Positions 14,141-26,654 of a stretch of 64,000 bases of DNA are shown here, one piece after another. The notes under the pieces were generated by a model, which made no database searches, was not told where the DNA came from, and saw only the letters and a list, made by a program, of their open reading frames with translations. The position numbers and the translations under genes were made by a program. Position 1 is the stretch's first letter. Every line of letters starts with the position of its first letter. Source of the DNA: Syngnathus acus (Eukaryota; Chordata; Actinopteri; Syngnathiformes; Syngnathidae); the NCBI RefSeq assembly GCF_901709675.1, contig NC_051097.1:4989039-5053038 (forward strand). Reading direction: 5' to 3'.

Positions 14141-15060
14141 TGATTCCCGGGGGGAAATTCAGGACTCAAATTCAGGAGCTCGCCATTATCCACATCACCA
14201 TCTTCATTCACATTATGCCCTTTTCACACATGACCTTTGGCGCGCATTCGCATATGTGTGTTTGTCTTATGCAACAGTTGTCTTTTGACGTGCAGGTAGA
14301 CACACAGACACAGACAAGAAGAATGGTGCCAATTTCCCTGGCCATTGATCTTGCACCAGCTTGTGAATTAAAAATGTCGTTGTTGGTTGCAGTATAATTA
14401 CTCATCTGGGACACAACCCCAGTGGGTGGCTGGGGTTGCGTTGCCCAGGGCAACAACGGGCCAGGTGACAAATAGGTTCCATAGCAATGCAACACAAATG
14501 TTGCAAGGTATGGATAATCATTTATGCTTGAATGTGTTGACTATGCCACACATATGTATATGTAAGTTATCGTTATAATGGGTACTCGTAATGGCACAAT
14601 ATAGTATTCAAATATATGTGTAATGTAATGTAACATTATAATGCATTTCTCAGTACAACATAAGCTTTATTTCATTTCAACATCATGCCATACTTCATAA
14701 TAAAAAATAGGATAATAATCAAACATGTCAAAAATATAACTTTAACTACAAAAAGCAAAAATATTTACATTAGTTTTTACTATTCGCTTACTGTTCTACA
14801 CAGTGCAGTACTGTGAGCCAATTCGATTAGAAGAGTTATTCTGCCACCCAGTGGCCATTCTCTGCAATCTCGGGTCAAAAAACATTTTAGCGCTTGGGCT
14901 CCCCTCTGCGTGAATGATGAATGCTTTCCCAAGTAATATTAATATTTTTTTTAATATACTGATACAGTTAATGTTGTAATTTTCCTGTAAATACTATATC
15001 AAATTCAAATTAGTGGGTTAGGGTTAGTCCTGTGCGTTTTTTGGTTGGTTCAGTAAAGTA
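13523..15060. other. astn2 intron J/I, part between exon J and the trim32 promoter
   Basis: Non-coding, with a GA repeat at 14093-14136. Short telomere-like motifs (ccctaaccc, ttagggttag) occur near 13843 and 15015. No gene is supported. Confidence 0.5.
14093..14136. repeat. (GA)n microsatellite
   Basis: About 22 uninterrupted GA units in the astn2 intron upstream of trim32. Confidence 0.95.
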
Positions 15061-15190
15061 TAGCGGGCGTGAAACATCAGCAGCCAATCACGACAAACGC
15101 TTTCACATCACGCACATACGTAAGCACGTAAACGTGCGTGGGTGACGTCATTGCCACTGCACTCTCTCCGGCGGACGCAGTGGCAGAAAA
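15061..15190 (+). promoter_or_regulatory. Candidate trim32 promoter with CCAAT and CRE
   Basis: CpG-richer than its AT-rich surroundings. It contains CCAAT at 15084-15088 and a full palindromic CRE, tgacgtca, at 15143-15150, with several acgt/gcgtg motifs between (15118-15140). No TATA box is evident. The position immediately upstream of the inferred first exon fits a housekeeping-type promoter. Confidence 0.45.
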
Positions 15191-15240
15191 GCTCGCACGT
15201 CTGTTTCAGCACATCTTTACTTGCCAACTTGCAGACAGAG
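15143..15240 (+). ncRNA. trim32: Probable trim32 non-coding first exon (5' UTR)
   Basis: A GC-richer stretch ends in cagacagag followed by a gtaatc donor at 15241. An acceptor with a pyrimidine tract (ctttctttcag) lies at 16017, just before the trim32 ATG. A short untranslated first exon spliced over about 0.78 kb to the coding exon is the usual trim32 structure in vertebrates. The 5' end is not determined; transcription probably begins near 15150-15190. There is no coding content. Confidence 0.5.
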
Positions 15241-16030
15241 GTAATCTATTTGTATAAGAGCATATTTTTCATGTACGGTTTTAAAAATGATCCATTTTGC
15301 ATACGAAATGACGGTGTCGCATGCACTCAATGGTGACGTTTGGCTTGTGTGGCCTGTCTTGTTATTAGCCTGATTTTATGAAAGCTGCTTGGCTTTGATA
15401 CTTGCACACACCGTCTGCATGCTTTTTAAGCAACCATTTAGCATAATACTCCTTTAGAAATTGGCTTGAAACGTCCTTGTTTGTACGCCTTAAACCAAGT
15501 GTCATTTTATCCTCTCTCGTATTTTGACAGCTGAGACAAGCGCTTGCATTTTACGCCCAACTCAGTCTAAATGCTACTGTGTGGGTGATGAGACAAACAT
15601 TCGCACATGTTCTAATTTTCTCAAGATTTTGTGGTCCTCAATATGTGAATTTCAGAAATATGAGCATGCAAAAATGAAGGAAATGATTGCATTTTCTATT
15701 TACTCTGCAGTGGTCATATCCAAATATTCATAGAAAAGATTCTGAGAAGATTTTGCCTCTTAATTATGATTGAATAGCAATAATACAACAATGTGGTAAT
15801 GATGTCATATCGTTGGATTCATTTAGATTTAGAAATGGCTTTGGAAATGTCACAAGTGGCGACCCAAAGAAGAGCCCAGTCCCATGTTTCATTCTTTGCA
15901 ACCCTAATTGTTCATCCAAACAAAGCTCAACTGATTGAGCCACCCTTGCCACGCCTAAACAACATTCCACCAACACTGTTCATGTCATGGTAACCTATAT
16001 GGCTTTCTTTCTTTCAGGCAACAAGACATC

Positions 16031-18073
16031 ATGGCAGCAGCATCTTACCCACTTGATCCAGATCTAATGAGGGAGGTCCTTGAATGTCCCATCTGTCTGG
16101 AGACCTTCAACGAGGACCAAATGAGACCTAAACTCCTACAGTGTGGTCATACTGTGTGCCGCCATTGCCTGGAGAGGCTGTTGGCCAACACCATCAACGG
16201 CGTGCGCTGCCCTTTCTGCAGTAAGGTCTCACGCATGAGCAGCATCTCGCAGTTGGCAGACAATCTCACAGTGCTCAAGATTCTTGACTTTGCTACGTCG
16301 TGCGGCGCGGCTGCCGCCGCCCTCATGTGCGCGTCCTGCTGCAGCCGCCTGCCACGACAATACTGCCACGACTGCACCGTCGTTCTTTGTGAGCTCTGTA
16401 AAGTCGAGGGCCATCTACATCGTGGTCATTCCGTTCAGCCTGTACGAATGGCGGCCGAACAACGTCGGAAAGAACTTGGCGGCAAACTTTCCGCCCTACG
16501 TGATATCGTAGCGGAAATCCAGAAGAAAAAAACTGCTATTGAAAACATTACCAAATCGTTAAGAGCAAAGTACAGAGTGGTGCAGCGGGATTACACGGCG
16601 GCTGAGCTGCAGCTTCAAGAGGATCTGCGCCGCTCTCGGAGGACATTCGCTGCGTCAATGGCAGAGGTACAAAAGCTTAACGGGCAGGTCCTTGAGGAGC
16701 AAACGTACCTCCTTAACATTGCGGAAGTGAAGGTAGTCTCGTGCTGCGACTATCTAACCATGCGGGTGAGGCAGAGCGACATCAGCTTGCTCCGGGACGA
16801 TGGAGGCGGGTGTGAGGACGAGGAGCTCAACCTCAAAGGGACCTTGCCCACCGTATTTCAGCTGCACGAGCCTGAGTTGATCCGGACGGAACACTCCAAA
16901 CCAGCAGAAGTGGGCCGATTGACCACAAGCACATTCACGGTCAATACAGAAAATTCCGAATGCACTTTGGATATTCCACTTGAAGGTGACGTTGAGGGTT
17001 TAGACGGGGCTGTAGGCGGCACAAAGGGACCAACCGCCGATCTCTACCGAGATGTTGACATGATTGCTGCAGTAGATGACAGTATAAGTGGCTCACCTGG
17101 CACCTTTAAGTCAAAGTCAATGGACGCAGGGGGGGAAGCACAGGGAGGTGCATGTGCAGGCCCCCCGGTGTGCCAGTTTGTGAAGAAGATGGGCTGCAAA
17201 GGAGCTCTTCCCGGTTCTTTTAATTTACCGGTTAGCATCTGCGTAAGCCAGCACGGCGAGGTCCTTGTGGCTGACCGTGGCAACTACCGAATTCAAATCT
17301 TCAACCGCAAAGGTTTCCAGCGCGAAATCCGCCGAAACGCCAGTAGCATTGACAACTTTGTCCTGAGCTTCCTCGGTGCCGACCTGCCGAACCTCATGCC
17401 CTTGTCCATCGCCGTTACGCCTCAGGGACTGATCGGCATCACTGACAACTACGACAACTCGGTCAAAGTCTACACCATGGACGGGCAGTGCGTGGCCTGC
17501 CACAAGAATCAGCTCATCAAGCCCTGGGGCATAACCGCAATGCCCTCGGGACAGTTCGTGGTGTCGGACGTGGAGGGCGGAAAGCTCTGGTGCCTTGCCG
17601 TCGACCGCAACCTCGGCGTGGTGAGCTACAGCCGGCTGTGTTCGGCCGTGCGGCCCAAGTTTGTGACGTGCGATGCCGCCGGAACCGTCTACTTCACCCA
17701 AGGCCTGGCGCTCAACTTCGAGAAACGCCACAACGAGCCCCACCTAGAGGGCGGCTTCTCAATCGGCTCGGTGGGCACTGACGGTCAACTCGGCAAGCAC
17801 CTCAGCCATTTCTTCGCCGAGACGGAGGACTTCTGCTGCATCACCGGCATGTGCGTCGACGCCAACGGGGATCTACTAGTTACGGACAGTGGCAGAAAGG
17901 AAATCTTGCAGTTTCCCAAAGAAGGAGGCTTTAAAATTCTCATCCAGGAGGGACTGAACTGCCCTGTTGGGGTGGCCACCACACCCAAAGGGCAGCTATT
18001 GGTGCTGGACTGCTGGGACCACTGTGTCAAAGTCTACACATACATTCAAAGAAGGCACTCGTCCACCTCCTAA
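16031..18073 (+). CDS. trim32: TRIM32, RING/B-box/NHL E3 ubiquitin ligase
   Basis: Single-exon coding sequence of 680 codons (human TRIM32 is 653). The protein has a RING finger with C19, C22, C38, H40, C43, C46, C60 and C63. A B-box follows at about 100-133 (C100, C103, C112, C115, C120, C123, H128/H133), then a coiled coil at about 137-235. An acidic linker, longer than usual, spans about 245-375, and an NHL beta-propeller runs from about 381 to 676 with repeated motifs such as [18 protein letters not shown] and [18 protein letters not shown]32 is a cytoplasmic E3 ligase with targets such as actin, desmin and dysbindin; human NHL mutations cause limb-girdle muscular dystrophy and a B-box mutation Bardet-Biedl syndrome. 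The start is set by a splice acceptor (ctttcag) 13 bp upstream of ATGG. It lies head-on in an astn2 intron. Confidence 0.97.
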   Translation: MAAASYPLDPDLMREVLECPICLETFNEDQMRPKLLQCGHTVCRHCLERLLANTINGVRCPFCSKVSRMSSISQLADNLTVLKILDFATSCGAAAAALMCASCCSRLPRQYCHDCTVVLCELCKVEGHLHRGHSVQPVRMAAEQRRKELGGKLSALRDIVAEIQKKKTAIENITKSLRAKYRVVQRDYTAAELQLQEDLRRSRRTFAASMAEVQKLNGQVLEEQTYLLNIAEVKVVSCCDYLTMRVRQSDISLLRDDGGGCEDEELNLKGTLPTVFQLHEPELIRTEHSKPAEVGRLTTSTFTVNTENSECTLDIPLEGDVEGLDGAVGGTKGPTADLYRDVDMIAAVDDSISGSPGTFKSKSMDAGGEAQGGACAGPPVCQFVKKMGCKGALPGSFNLPVSICVSQHGEVLVADRGNYRIQIFNRKGFQREIRRNASSIDNFVLSFLGADLPNLMPLSIAVTPQGLIGITDNYDNSVKVYTMDGQCVACHKNQLIKPWGITAMPSGQFVVSDVEGGKLWCLAVDRNLGVVSYSRLCSAVRPKFVTCDAAGTVYFTQGLALNFEKRHNEPHLEGGFSIGSVGTDGQLGKHLSHFFAETEDFCCITGMCVDANGDLLVTDSGRKEILQFPKEGGFKILIQEGLNCPVGVATTPKGQLLVLDCWDHCVKVYTYIQRRHSSTS

Positions 18074-20148
18074 AAGCGTGTGCCACACAAAGCGCAAAAA
18101 GGAACCATGGTTTTGTTGGATGTTTGAAAATAGTGTACGCAGAAAAATTATTTAACTTATTCTCACAATAATTTGCATAAGACAACGGAATTTTAAATTG
18201 TCACCTCAAAGTAACACTACCGAGACGAGTTCATGATCTTGCAATAATCTTTATATGTAAGAATACAGGCACAGTTGTCCCATCCAAATACATTTATGTT
18301 ATTGGTTTAGATTTTTAATATGTGAACAGTAAAGAGAGTTAATAGCATAAATTTGGGGCTCTGAGCCCGTGAAGCACTTTATTGTGGACTCATTGTATTA
18401 ATTGCATGTTGACAGCTTTAAAGTTTACTGTGCAGTCGCTAATAAGTGAAAGATGTTGGTCAACTGCATTCAGTAACAATCAGGGAGCATGCACAGTACT
18501 CTTTGATACACACTAAATGGGTTATTGTTTGCCGTGGGGTGTGTGGAATATTAGACTAGTCTGTGTGGATTTGTGGGTTTTCATTCATTGTCTTTTTTTT
18601 TTTAACGATAGGTAGCCGTAAACGTCTACATTTCCTTAAGCCTAATGGAAGCGAAACAGAAGTGAGTCTAGAAAATGTCAAATAACCGTAAGTGCAGGAA
18701 TGAGCATGATGTCAACACACAAACAAGCTTGGAAAATTGCGAGAAATCCAGCAAATTTATACAAAATAATGTTTTGTTTCCCAATGTTCATTTGAGATAA
18801 TTTAATAAAATGGATATTACATTTGTAGGGAAACATCAATAGGGCTAAAGAGTTTTTTTTTTTTATTATTTCTCATTAAAAGATTTAATATCTTCAATAT
18901 TTGGGGAAAAAAATGACAACGTACAAGTAAGTGAGCATATAGATGATACTTGGGCAGCCTATTCTGTATCTACATCCTGTATTTCTCTGTGTTCAACTCC
19001 TACATTGTCTTGTCATAAATCGTATCTACTCATAGTCAAACAACCAACAGATAATATTCTAAATAGTCAGAAGAAAAGTTTCTGATTATTCTATTCTCAA
19101 CTAAAAGGGCGTAGGGTACCTTTTGTCAATTGTTTTGTTTCAGTACTTGTGAAACACTAACAGATTAAAAACACCCCACCTCGTGTCAACACAATAAATA
19201 TTCTATACGCAGTAAACACAATGATACGTAACTATATATGCACACCTTGTCATTGCTTCGTCAAAACTAATTAATAGATTGCTCAAGGTATTGAGAAAAG
19301 TGTTTATTATTGTGGTTTTCATCCACGGTAGTCGTATTTGTAGTTCAAGAACCAAAACATTCGAAATGGCTTTCAGTATAATCAAGAGCGGTTATACGCA
19401 ATGGCAGACTACAAACTACAATATATTTTTTAAACTAAGCATTATTATCATTGAATATTTAAAACTTAACACGTGGCTGTGTAAATGGCACAAACAGTAC
19501 CAGAAACTTTTTTTTTTTTTTTATTTGCGGAACCAAATCCTACATCATATGGGAACTATGCCTGCTGTAAAATGCACCTTCCAGCCCAGGTTGTGTTCTT
19601 GAGAGCACATTTTTTAGCCTTAAACATGACTGCACCTAAATCATTGCTACATACACAGTGTGCATGTTTTAGTCAATTAGAAAAAGAGATGAAAATCATT
19701 ACATCCAAGCTGTTGTGTTTTCTTTGGATCTTTGTGTTAGTCATAACTCAAGTGGTCACAGGCAGGAAATTTATATATATATATAAAAAAAAAGTGTCCT
19801 TCTGTCAGTGTGCTAAACAATGTGTGTCATTTTTTAATCAAGCAGCATTTCATCTCGCTATTATTGTAGGAAACATTTGTTTTTGGTGTGTGTGCTGAAC
19901 TCCCTCCCTTTTCCCATGTCTCAGGTGCTCTGGAGCATGTGAATTTTACAATGTGTTGAACACATGGATAAAATAAAAGTATTGTTGTGTATTGTTGATT
20001 CTCGAGTGCAATAAACATTTTTGAATCAAACTTACCTTTAACGTTGTCGAAACATTTTGATGTGTTCTTCTAAAATAATTCAGCGTATTACAGATGCTTT
20101 GAATATTAAGTCCAACTTTAAGTGCCTTGTGTATTTATTTGGTCTCAC
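18074..20148 (+). other. trim32 3' UTR and flanking intron sequence
   Basis: AT-rich non-coding DNA after the trim32 stop. Candidate polyadenylation signals in the trim32 direction are AATAAA at 18804-18809 and 19193-19198, with further ones near 19970 and 20008. The functional one cannot be chosen by eye. The stretch from the true cleavage site to 20148 is plain astn2 intron. No other gene is seen. Confidence 0.4.
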
Positions 20149-20328
20149 CTTTCTGGTACTGGAGCCAGAGCTGCTGCTGGGCCTTCTTGCTGGGGAAGTA
20201 GATGCTGCAACTGAGCTCGGAGCCGTACAGCGCCTCGGACACGTAGTGGCTGCCATATTGCCTGAGGAATGCCAAAAGCTCCTCGCGCGTGCTCTCGCCT
20301 GACAGCGTCTTTAGAACCTTGGCGAAAC
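20149..20328 (-). CDS. astn2: astn2 exon I (MACPF region)
   Basis: 180-bp exon. Two bases complete Gly, then it reads FAKVLKTLSGESTREELLAF, LRQYGSHYVSEALYGSELSC and SIYFPSKKAQQQLWLQYQK, ending in G. The YGSHYV-x-EA motif is the membrane-attack-complex/perforin signature (Y-G-T/S-H-F/Y) shared by MACPF proteins. Astrotactins are not known to form pores. The donor is gtgaga. The next intron contains trim32 on the other strand. Confidence 0.93.
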
Positions 20329-20489
20329 CTAAATGATCACGAAGGTAGAAATAACAACACAAACTAATGAATAACTAGTTTTGAAATCAGAGACTAGTAA
20401 AAACTGTTCAAATATTTTAAAAAGACCATTGGTAATAAAAATTGCAAACAATATCTCTATTTTTTTAAAAAGTGAAGACAATTTGTAAT

Positions 20490-20600
20490 TTTAGTAATGA
20501 CAAAGTCGATGCAGATTTTTTCATGCCGGGCCACATAAAATGATATGGTGGGCCGTATCTGGCCCCTGGGCCTTGAGTTTGACATTTTTGCTCCAGGTTA
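20490..20600 (-). mobile_element. Fragment of a GGTGTCAAAC-type hAT MITE
   Basis: Reads gggccacataaaatgat then gccttgagtttgacat, the reverse complement of the end of the element at 52540-52864. One end only, truncated. Confidence 0.55.
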
Positions 20601-20649
20601 AAGAATCACTGATAATGACAACAGATGCGGTAATGCTTCTTTGGCTGAC

Positions 20650-20754
20650 CTGAAGCAAGAGTGATGGAACTGAGCTTGACTTTGTACAGATTGCTGCGCA
20701 CTCGCCACTGCTGAATCATGGGATAGCCCGCGGCCTCGTTGAACTTGGCTACAC
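20650..20754 (-). CDS. astn2: astn2 exon H (MACPF region)
   Basis: 105-bp exon reading VAKFNEAAGYPMIQQWRV, RSNLYKVKLSSITLAS, then G of a split Gly codon. The WRVRSNLY block is the astrotactin MACPF region. The first residues (VAKFNEAA) are more diverged from the mammalian pattern than the rest. The acceptor was placed at ttttag because it keeps the family length. A second AG six bases downstream (gtgtag) would remove Val-Ala in frame. The donor is gtcagc. Confidence 0.9.
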
Positions 20755-21297
20755 CTAAAAATGATGCACAATTCCGGACATGAGATTCCGAGGATAGCCA
20801 GACAAATAGAAAATAAAGCAGACAATGAATTACAGATAATAGACAGAAACAAATAAAAAACAAGGTAATCATTGTTAATATTAAAAAAAAAAAAAATCTT
20901 TTTATTTGGTTTTTTTCTAAAAAAAAAAAAAAAAAAACTCATAATAGATATTGGCAACATTTTAAATTTTTGATTGAAAAGTATTGAAAAGTATCTAATC
21001 TTCCACCATACAAATTACTGCAGGAGCATGCAATGGAGTTGTTGCAGTGCTGCTTATGGACAAAATATTAAGAAAATTATTGACCAATTTTTTTTTTTAT
21101 CATTTTCTATGGATCATTGTAGCTAGGAAACAAGTTACTGTTCTGTGCTACATGTAGCACAAGCTCATGAAGTCTCATTAGCTCCACGATGCACCGACAG
21201 CTTAATGATTCACTCATTAATATGCCAAACACATTTAGTTTGAAAAAAATAAAAAATCCCTGCCTGCAGTGCTCATAGTCCCAACAAACACACTCAC

Positions 21298-21422
21298 CTG
21301 TGAGGAGATCCTGATTTGGCAGCGGTTCTGATAACACACCTCTGCATTGTTCTTCAACCGGCAGGGGAAGAACCATGAGGCCGTCGGCTAGCTGGGGGAA
21401 GTCCTTAACGAAGTTGTTATCT
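21298..21422 (-). CDS. astn2: astn2 exon G (MACPF region)
   Basis: 125-bp exon. One base completes Arg, then it reads DNNFVKDFPQLADGLMVLPL, PVEEQCRGVLSEPLPNQ and DLLT, ending in G of a split Gly codon. It is one of the most conserved stretches of astrotactins. The acceptor is ccctgcag and the donor gtgagt. It joins exon F in phase across the large intron, so the nested transposons there do not break the reading frame. Confidence 0.93.
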
Positions 21423-24400
21423 CTGCAGGGAGAAACAAGGCCGATTAACCCACATCAACCTGTGATGCATACTAATTTATTCAAAAGTGGAGCTTTGGTG
21501 GAGCTAAGAGGGGGAAAAAAATAACTCAAGGGAAGATGCATTGAACAGAAGAAAGTCATCTACTACTAAATTAATTAGACGCTGCTGTTGTTGGCAGCAC
21601 ATCTGGCGCCACTGGCACCAACAAGTGCGGGAGGGTGTGTGTGGGGGGGGAGTTTAGTAGCAGTGTTGTTGTCCGTGGTGCTGAAAGCAGAAGCTCCTCC
21701 TATGCAAAAATATTAGTAATTGTTCATGGGGGAAAAAAGAGACAAGAATTGACCATTCAGAGTGCTCTTAATTACAAAAATGTGTGTGGGGGGGGTGCAT
21801 GATTGTAAAACTCTTTTGGTCAATGTTCGCCCCATGAAATACAAGAGAGGCCATTTCAGAAAATAAACAGTCATGAGGGACAGCGGGGTGTGTATGTGTC
21901 CTCTTTTGTTCGATGGATGAACTGCTTTGGGCTTTTTATAGTCGAACGAAGCCAGCTCGCTTCAATTTCCTCGACAAAAAGACAAAATGTCCCCGCTGCA
22001 CTGCACGAGCTCAGACGTGTGCTGTGGAGACCCAGGGGACTGTGATTCACTCTTTTCCATCTTCTGTAGCCTTCTGCAAGCACAAAGCCTTGCGAGTCTC
22101 ATACCAAAGTCATGATTGAGTGAAAGGCGGGCAAAGTGAGTAGTAAGTAGTGCTTCAAAGATGATTACAGTGGATTAATCCTCACATTTAAAGCACTGAT
22201 TGTAGAAAACATAGATGGTACTGTTAATGCTTTGACCTACTAAATCCAAGTTTGGTTAGCCCACAATGACACAGAAGGACACACATTGTACGAAAAGCTC
22301 ACCCCTATAAGATTGTATGAGTAAATCTTGTTTTCAACTCTGTATGACCCTCATTGTCTAAGCAAGCTAACACAGATATATCCATGGATCCCAACAACTC
22401 CCAAATCACCGTGAAGGTGCTTCTGGGAAAACATCTTTGGTAGGTTCTGCAGGAAAAGAGTATTGTAGGAACATTAGCTTCAATCAAGTTAAGGCAGAAC
22501 ACTCAATGATCCAAAACAACTTCCTCCTAACATGCAGAGTTTAGACGGATAGCTAATAAAACGCTTCACGTTGTCTGCAGTATTATCACATTGCTTGATT
22601 TAATTCTTCTGCTTCTTAATAGTGTCCATCATCAACAGGTTTGCACGCCATGAGGCTGCAATGACTGCTGCATCTTCAGGCAATGAATGGGTCCGCTCAA
22701 CAATGCCAACACTGTAAGCCATCCAGGATCCATGTGTGGCGAGCACTTTCCAAGACTCCTTAATCCTTCCCACAGGAGCCGAGTACTAAATACAAATCCT
22801 TCGCACGCTGCACCACAAAGAACTCATTGTCAAGTGTTTCAATCAGCTAATTATACAACATCACTTTTATGCGACTGAATGGCATTAGGATTCGTTAATG
22901 TAGCATTTAGCTGGGTATATTAAATGATTAAAAAAATATATAAAGAAAATAAACAATATATTTGTTAGTAATGAACATATTTGAAATAAAAAAAACAAGA
23001 TTATACTATAATACTAATAATATAATAATGAATGTGAGGGCTGGGCACGTTTTTTTATGTGTTGATTTCATTATAATTAGGTTTTAAAATAGATGTTGTT
23101 GTATTTTATTATTTATTATTATAGTCATTTGCAGCAAGAACAATGACTATTGCAATTACAGCAGTGAATCAAGGAGGAGCATTAATACACCAATACTCCA
23201 CTAGAGGTCACTCTTTCTCTGCATCAAAAAAGACCCTTATTTTCAGGAAGGATGCTCAAAGCTTCATTTTTTTCTGTGCTTTATATAAGACTGCACCATG
23301 GTCTTACTTTTTGATTAAGAGCCGTTGTGCATCAAACTCTCTAAATGTATTCATAGAGCACCAATACAATCACGTGGTAATAAATGAAACCGACACACAA
23401 GAACGGGATCAGAGAGGCCATTCGTGGAACAGAGCTGCCAATTCAAGAGGTGGATAGGAAATAATTATATTTCCAACCGAGGTGAAAGAGAAGACTCCCA
23501 GCCAATACCATCATGCCGGCGGTACTACAAGATGTTTCCCATGCTAAGTCTGATTCCAATGTCAACTATCGGCTGTTTATTTACAGTCATTGGGAATTTA
23601 GAAACGCAACCTCTATGGTAATGCCCCTGACTACTGAAGTTCATTTCCACGCTAAATTTGACTTAATTGGGACAGCAATTATGCATGTTACTGTCAAGCT
23701 TAGCATAAACTATTGTTACTGTGGTTAACCTGATTTCTTCTTGGCAGTGTAAACATAAATCAGTGGGTACTCGAAGCAGAGAAAAATGCACCCTGAACTG
23801 GTTACTACCCAATCGCAGGGCACACAGAGACAAACAACAATCTGCACATGCACTAAAACCTACGGGCGATTTGGAGTGTGCAATCTGCCCACCATGCAGG
23901 TTTTTGAGATGTGGGAGGAAACCGGAGTACCCGGAGAAAACCCACGCAGGCACGGGGAGAACATGCAAACTCCACACTGGGAGGACCGGAGCCGGAATCC
24001 CGAGTAACTCGTGGACTCGTTTCAGCCCTAATTTAAATAAATGATGACTTTAATCTTGTAATATTATGCCTTATACACACAAAGAAATCCCTCCCCCTCT
24101 CTCTCCGTCTTTCTCTTTCTCCGTTTTTTTCAATACCAGTAAGGATATCAGATATGGGTCACTGCAAATAATAGTAAAAACAAAGAAATCTGATAGTCAC
24201 AAGTTTGTAAGAGGGTATAAAACGAGTAGTGTAAATGTAGCCTAAGGCAAATAGAGTCTCCAGATGCTCCATATCTTGCTCCATCTTCTCCTCATCATGG
24301 AAAAAAACCCCGCTCTTTCAAGAATTTGATCGTTCTTAAAAGATAAGCGGCAGCTGCAAGGAGATTATCATAATTGTACTTTTGAATGTCTCGACGTAAA

Positions 24401-24933
24401 AAAGTCATCTGATGTCTCACAAGCTTCTCCCTCCGTACATCCAGTGGCATAAAAAATACAATAAAAAAGGCACAAAACGGCATGCCGGCAATTTCTGCGG
24501 CTGCCTCGCTGTTTGGCTTCAACAATGAATGACATAATTAGCTGTTGTGCCAAAGAAAGGCACACAACAAAAAGGAAATCGAACAAATACACAAAAACAG
24601 CAGACAAAGTTGAGCGAAGAGTTCATCGGTTCATGTTCACAGTTTTTTGTTTTGGTGTATTTGTATAGACTTATTGTAACGTCTGAACTCATTTGTGGCC
24701 ACTTTTAAGAGAGTTTCTTTCCTTCACTATAGCCAAATTTCACAGGAATTCTAGAATGAACATGTACAAAATGTTAGTTTTATTTTTGGGTGTTTTTGCA
24801 ATAAAACCATTGTTTGGCGCTATCTAGTGGTATCTTGGTTTTAAGGAAGGACACGTATGTGACCTGAATTGTTTCATTCATACAATTGTAGTGCTTTGCA
24901 CCCAATGTGTGACATCTATAGGTTACTACAAAG
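21423..24933. other. astn2 intron G/F, unique part before the repeat cluster
   Basis: AT-rich intron sequence. The only element recognised is an antisense SINE (about 23735-24010). Reading frames here are short and unsupported. Confidence 0.5.
23735..24010 (-). mobile_element. tRNA-derived SINE body (antisense), widespread fish family
   Basis: Contains gatgtgggaggaaaccgg, gagaaaacccacgcagg and gagaacatgcaaactccac, the body of a very common teleost interspersed repeat read antisense. The related tail type (gggataggctcc, ending in gga-tgga repeats) occurs at 46240-46310. The family name was not assigned. Confidence 0.6.
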
Positions 24934-25623
24934 CTTCTTAAAGAGGAAGTCACCCCAAAAGATTTCTTTACAACAGTGTTTCCCAACCTTTTTTTCATTC
25001 ACGGCACACCTTTTCATTGGAAAAAATCTCGAGGCACACCACCAACAAAAATCTGTTAAGTGTTACACCAGCTTCCATATTAAAATCAGTTATATTACAA
25101 CAAAAGACGTAAAGTTTGATTCCTATATATGTATGGAGAGTCGAATAATTGAATACAAATAAATACTAAATATTCTTTAAATTGTATTTCTTTTGTAATT
25201 GAAAGTGACAGTTTTTGAAAAAAGGTTTTAGACAGTGTAAGGAATAAACTATTGAAAGTGATTGTGATCAAAATCCAAAATAATCAATATGGCTTTGTTT
25301 ACTGTTTTAGACTAGCTCTATAAAATATTGTGACATTTAGAACAAAGTCACTTTTAAAGACGCTCTGCTGTTCTGACAGCGGCTGAGTGGCTATCACAGT
25401 CGAGGTGTCTCGACTTGACTGTGTATTTTACGTTGGTGAAATATCCAAGCTACTTTGGCTCCTAAAGTGATTCGTTCTTTTTTCAGTTCATATGACTTCA
25501 ACCAGTAGGTGCCGGTAATGCGCATTGAAGCTAGTGCCACCTCGCTGTAAAACAAAACGAAGAAGAAAATGACGTAACTTCCCGTTCACGAACGAGTTGT
25601 GAATTGCATTTCCCGTCCACAAC

Positions 25624-25728
25624 GAACGAATATGTGAATGAACGAATCTGTGAGTGAACGAATCAGTGAGTGAACGAATCAGTGAGTGAACGAATCAGTG
25701 AGTGAACGAATCTGTGAGTGAACGAATG
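25624..25728 (+). repeat. 16-bp minisatellite in the element end
   Basis: About 6.5 copies of gaacgaatcagtgagt with small changes. The corresponding places in the other arms (about 29345-29395, 33293-33330) hold only about two copies, so this arm expanded. Confidence 0.85.
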
Positions 25729-26398
25729 ATTTGCATTTCCAGTTCATCGCGAGAACGGATCAGTGAGGGAACAAATCCTGACTTTCCCGTTCGCGAACGA
25801 GTCAATGGGTCAACTGCCTTCCTTCCCGTGCATCAACGGATCAGTCAGTGAATGTGTTGCGTCTCCTGGCGTGAACTATGTAAGCCAGAATGTCGATTTA
25901 CGATTTGCCAAGGAGAGAAAGAACCACTCACTGAAACACCACTTCTTTTATGCGCGTTTTCTCCAAGCTAACGGCTAACTTTATTGCATGAAGGGATGCG
26001 CCGTTATGCAACAACGGTGAGATTATCCTTCTCTTTGGGTAATCTTGATTTTATAACACTTGTAGTAGTTTTTAAATAACGTGTATGCTTATATGCGCCT
26101 AAATATTGTTGTCCAATATATCTACTGCAATTTCACATTGGATTGCTGGTTGGAAATTTATTCTATTATTATTATTATTTTAATAAACATTTATGTTAAA
26201 ACTTGCCTGGTGTTTTATTCTTTGTTTTTATATTCGCCAATTAAAACATAAAAATAAGACATTTGGTTAACTGCTTTATATGACATGTGTAGGTACACCT
26301 CATGGACACTTCAATAGGTACACTACACGAGGTAAAAAAAAAAAGAATAAATAAATAAAGGGTTAATTGCACAACAAAAGCACATTGAAGCATTTTCT

Positions 26399-26465
26399 CG
26401 CACCTGGGATCGAACCAAGATCTTACTGAGCAAGAGCCCGAGTCACTAACCAGTAAGCTGTTTGG
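26399..26465 (-). repeat. tRNA-like segment in the left arm of copy 1
   Basis: On the minus strand it carries an exact B-box-like ggttcgatccc (26406-26416) and a D-arm-like tggttagtgactc about 40 bases upstream. This is the spacing of a tRNA gene or tRNA-derived SINE head. The A box is imperfect and no full cloverleaf was confirmed. Inverted duplicate at 28621-28688. Confidence 0.5.
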
Positions 26466-26654
26466 ACATGACAGGCTCTGGTCGAATGCACTGTTTTGTA
26501 CTAGTGATGTGCATCACAGGCCAATAGGGAAAAAGCTTAAGTGAAAGTGAAAAGTGCCACACCCGCCCTCACCCCCACCTCCTGATTGGCTGTTTGAGCT
26601 GTGACGTCACTTGGACACTCCATTAGGTACACCGCCATTTTCAAGTGTACCTAA

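Noticed and set aside
14074-14397. Arg-Glu-rich reading frames over the GA tract (also 58891-59157)
   Set aside because: They are translations of GA microsatellites with no splice or start context.
17225-17743. 172-codon minus-strand frame inside trim32
   Set aside because: It is the antisense shadow of the GC-rich NHL coding region, with no independent similarity.
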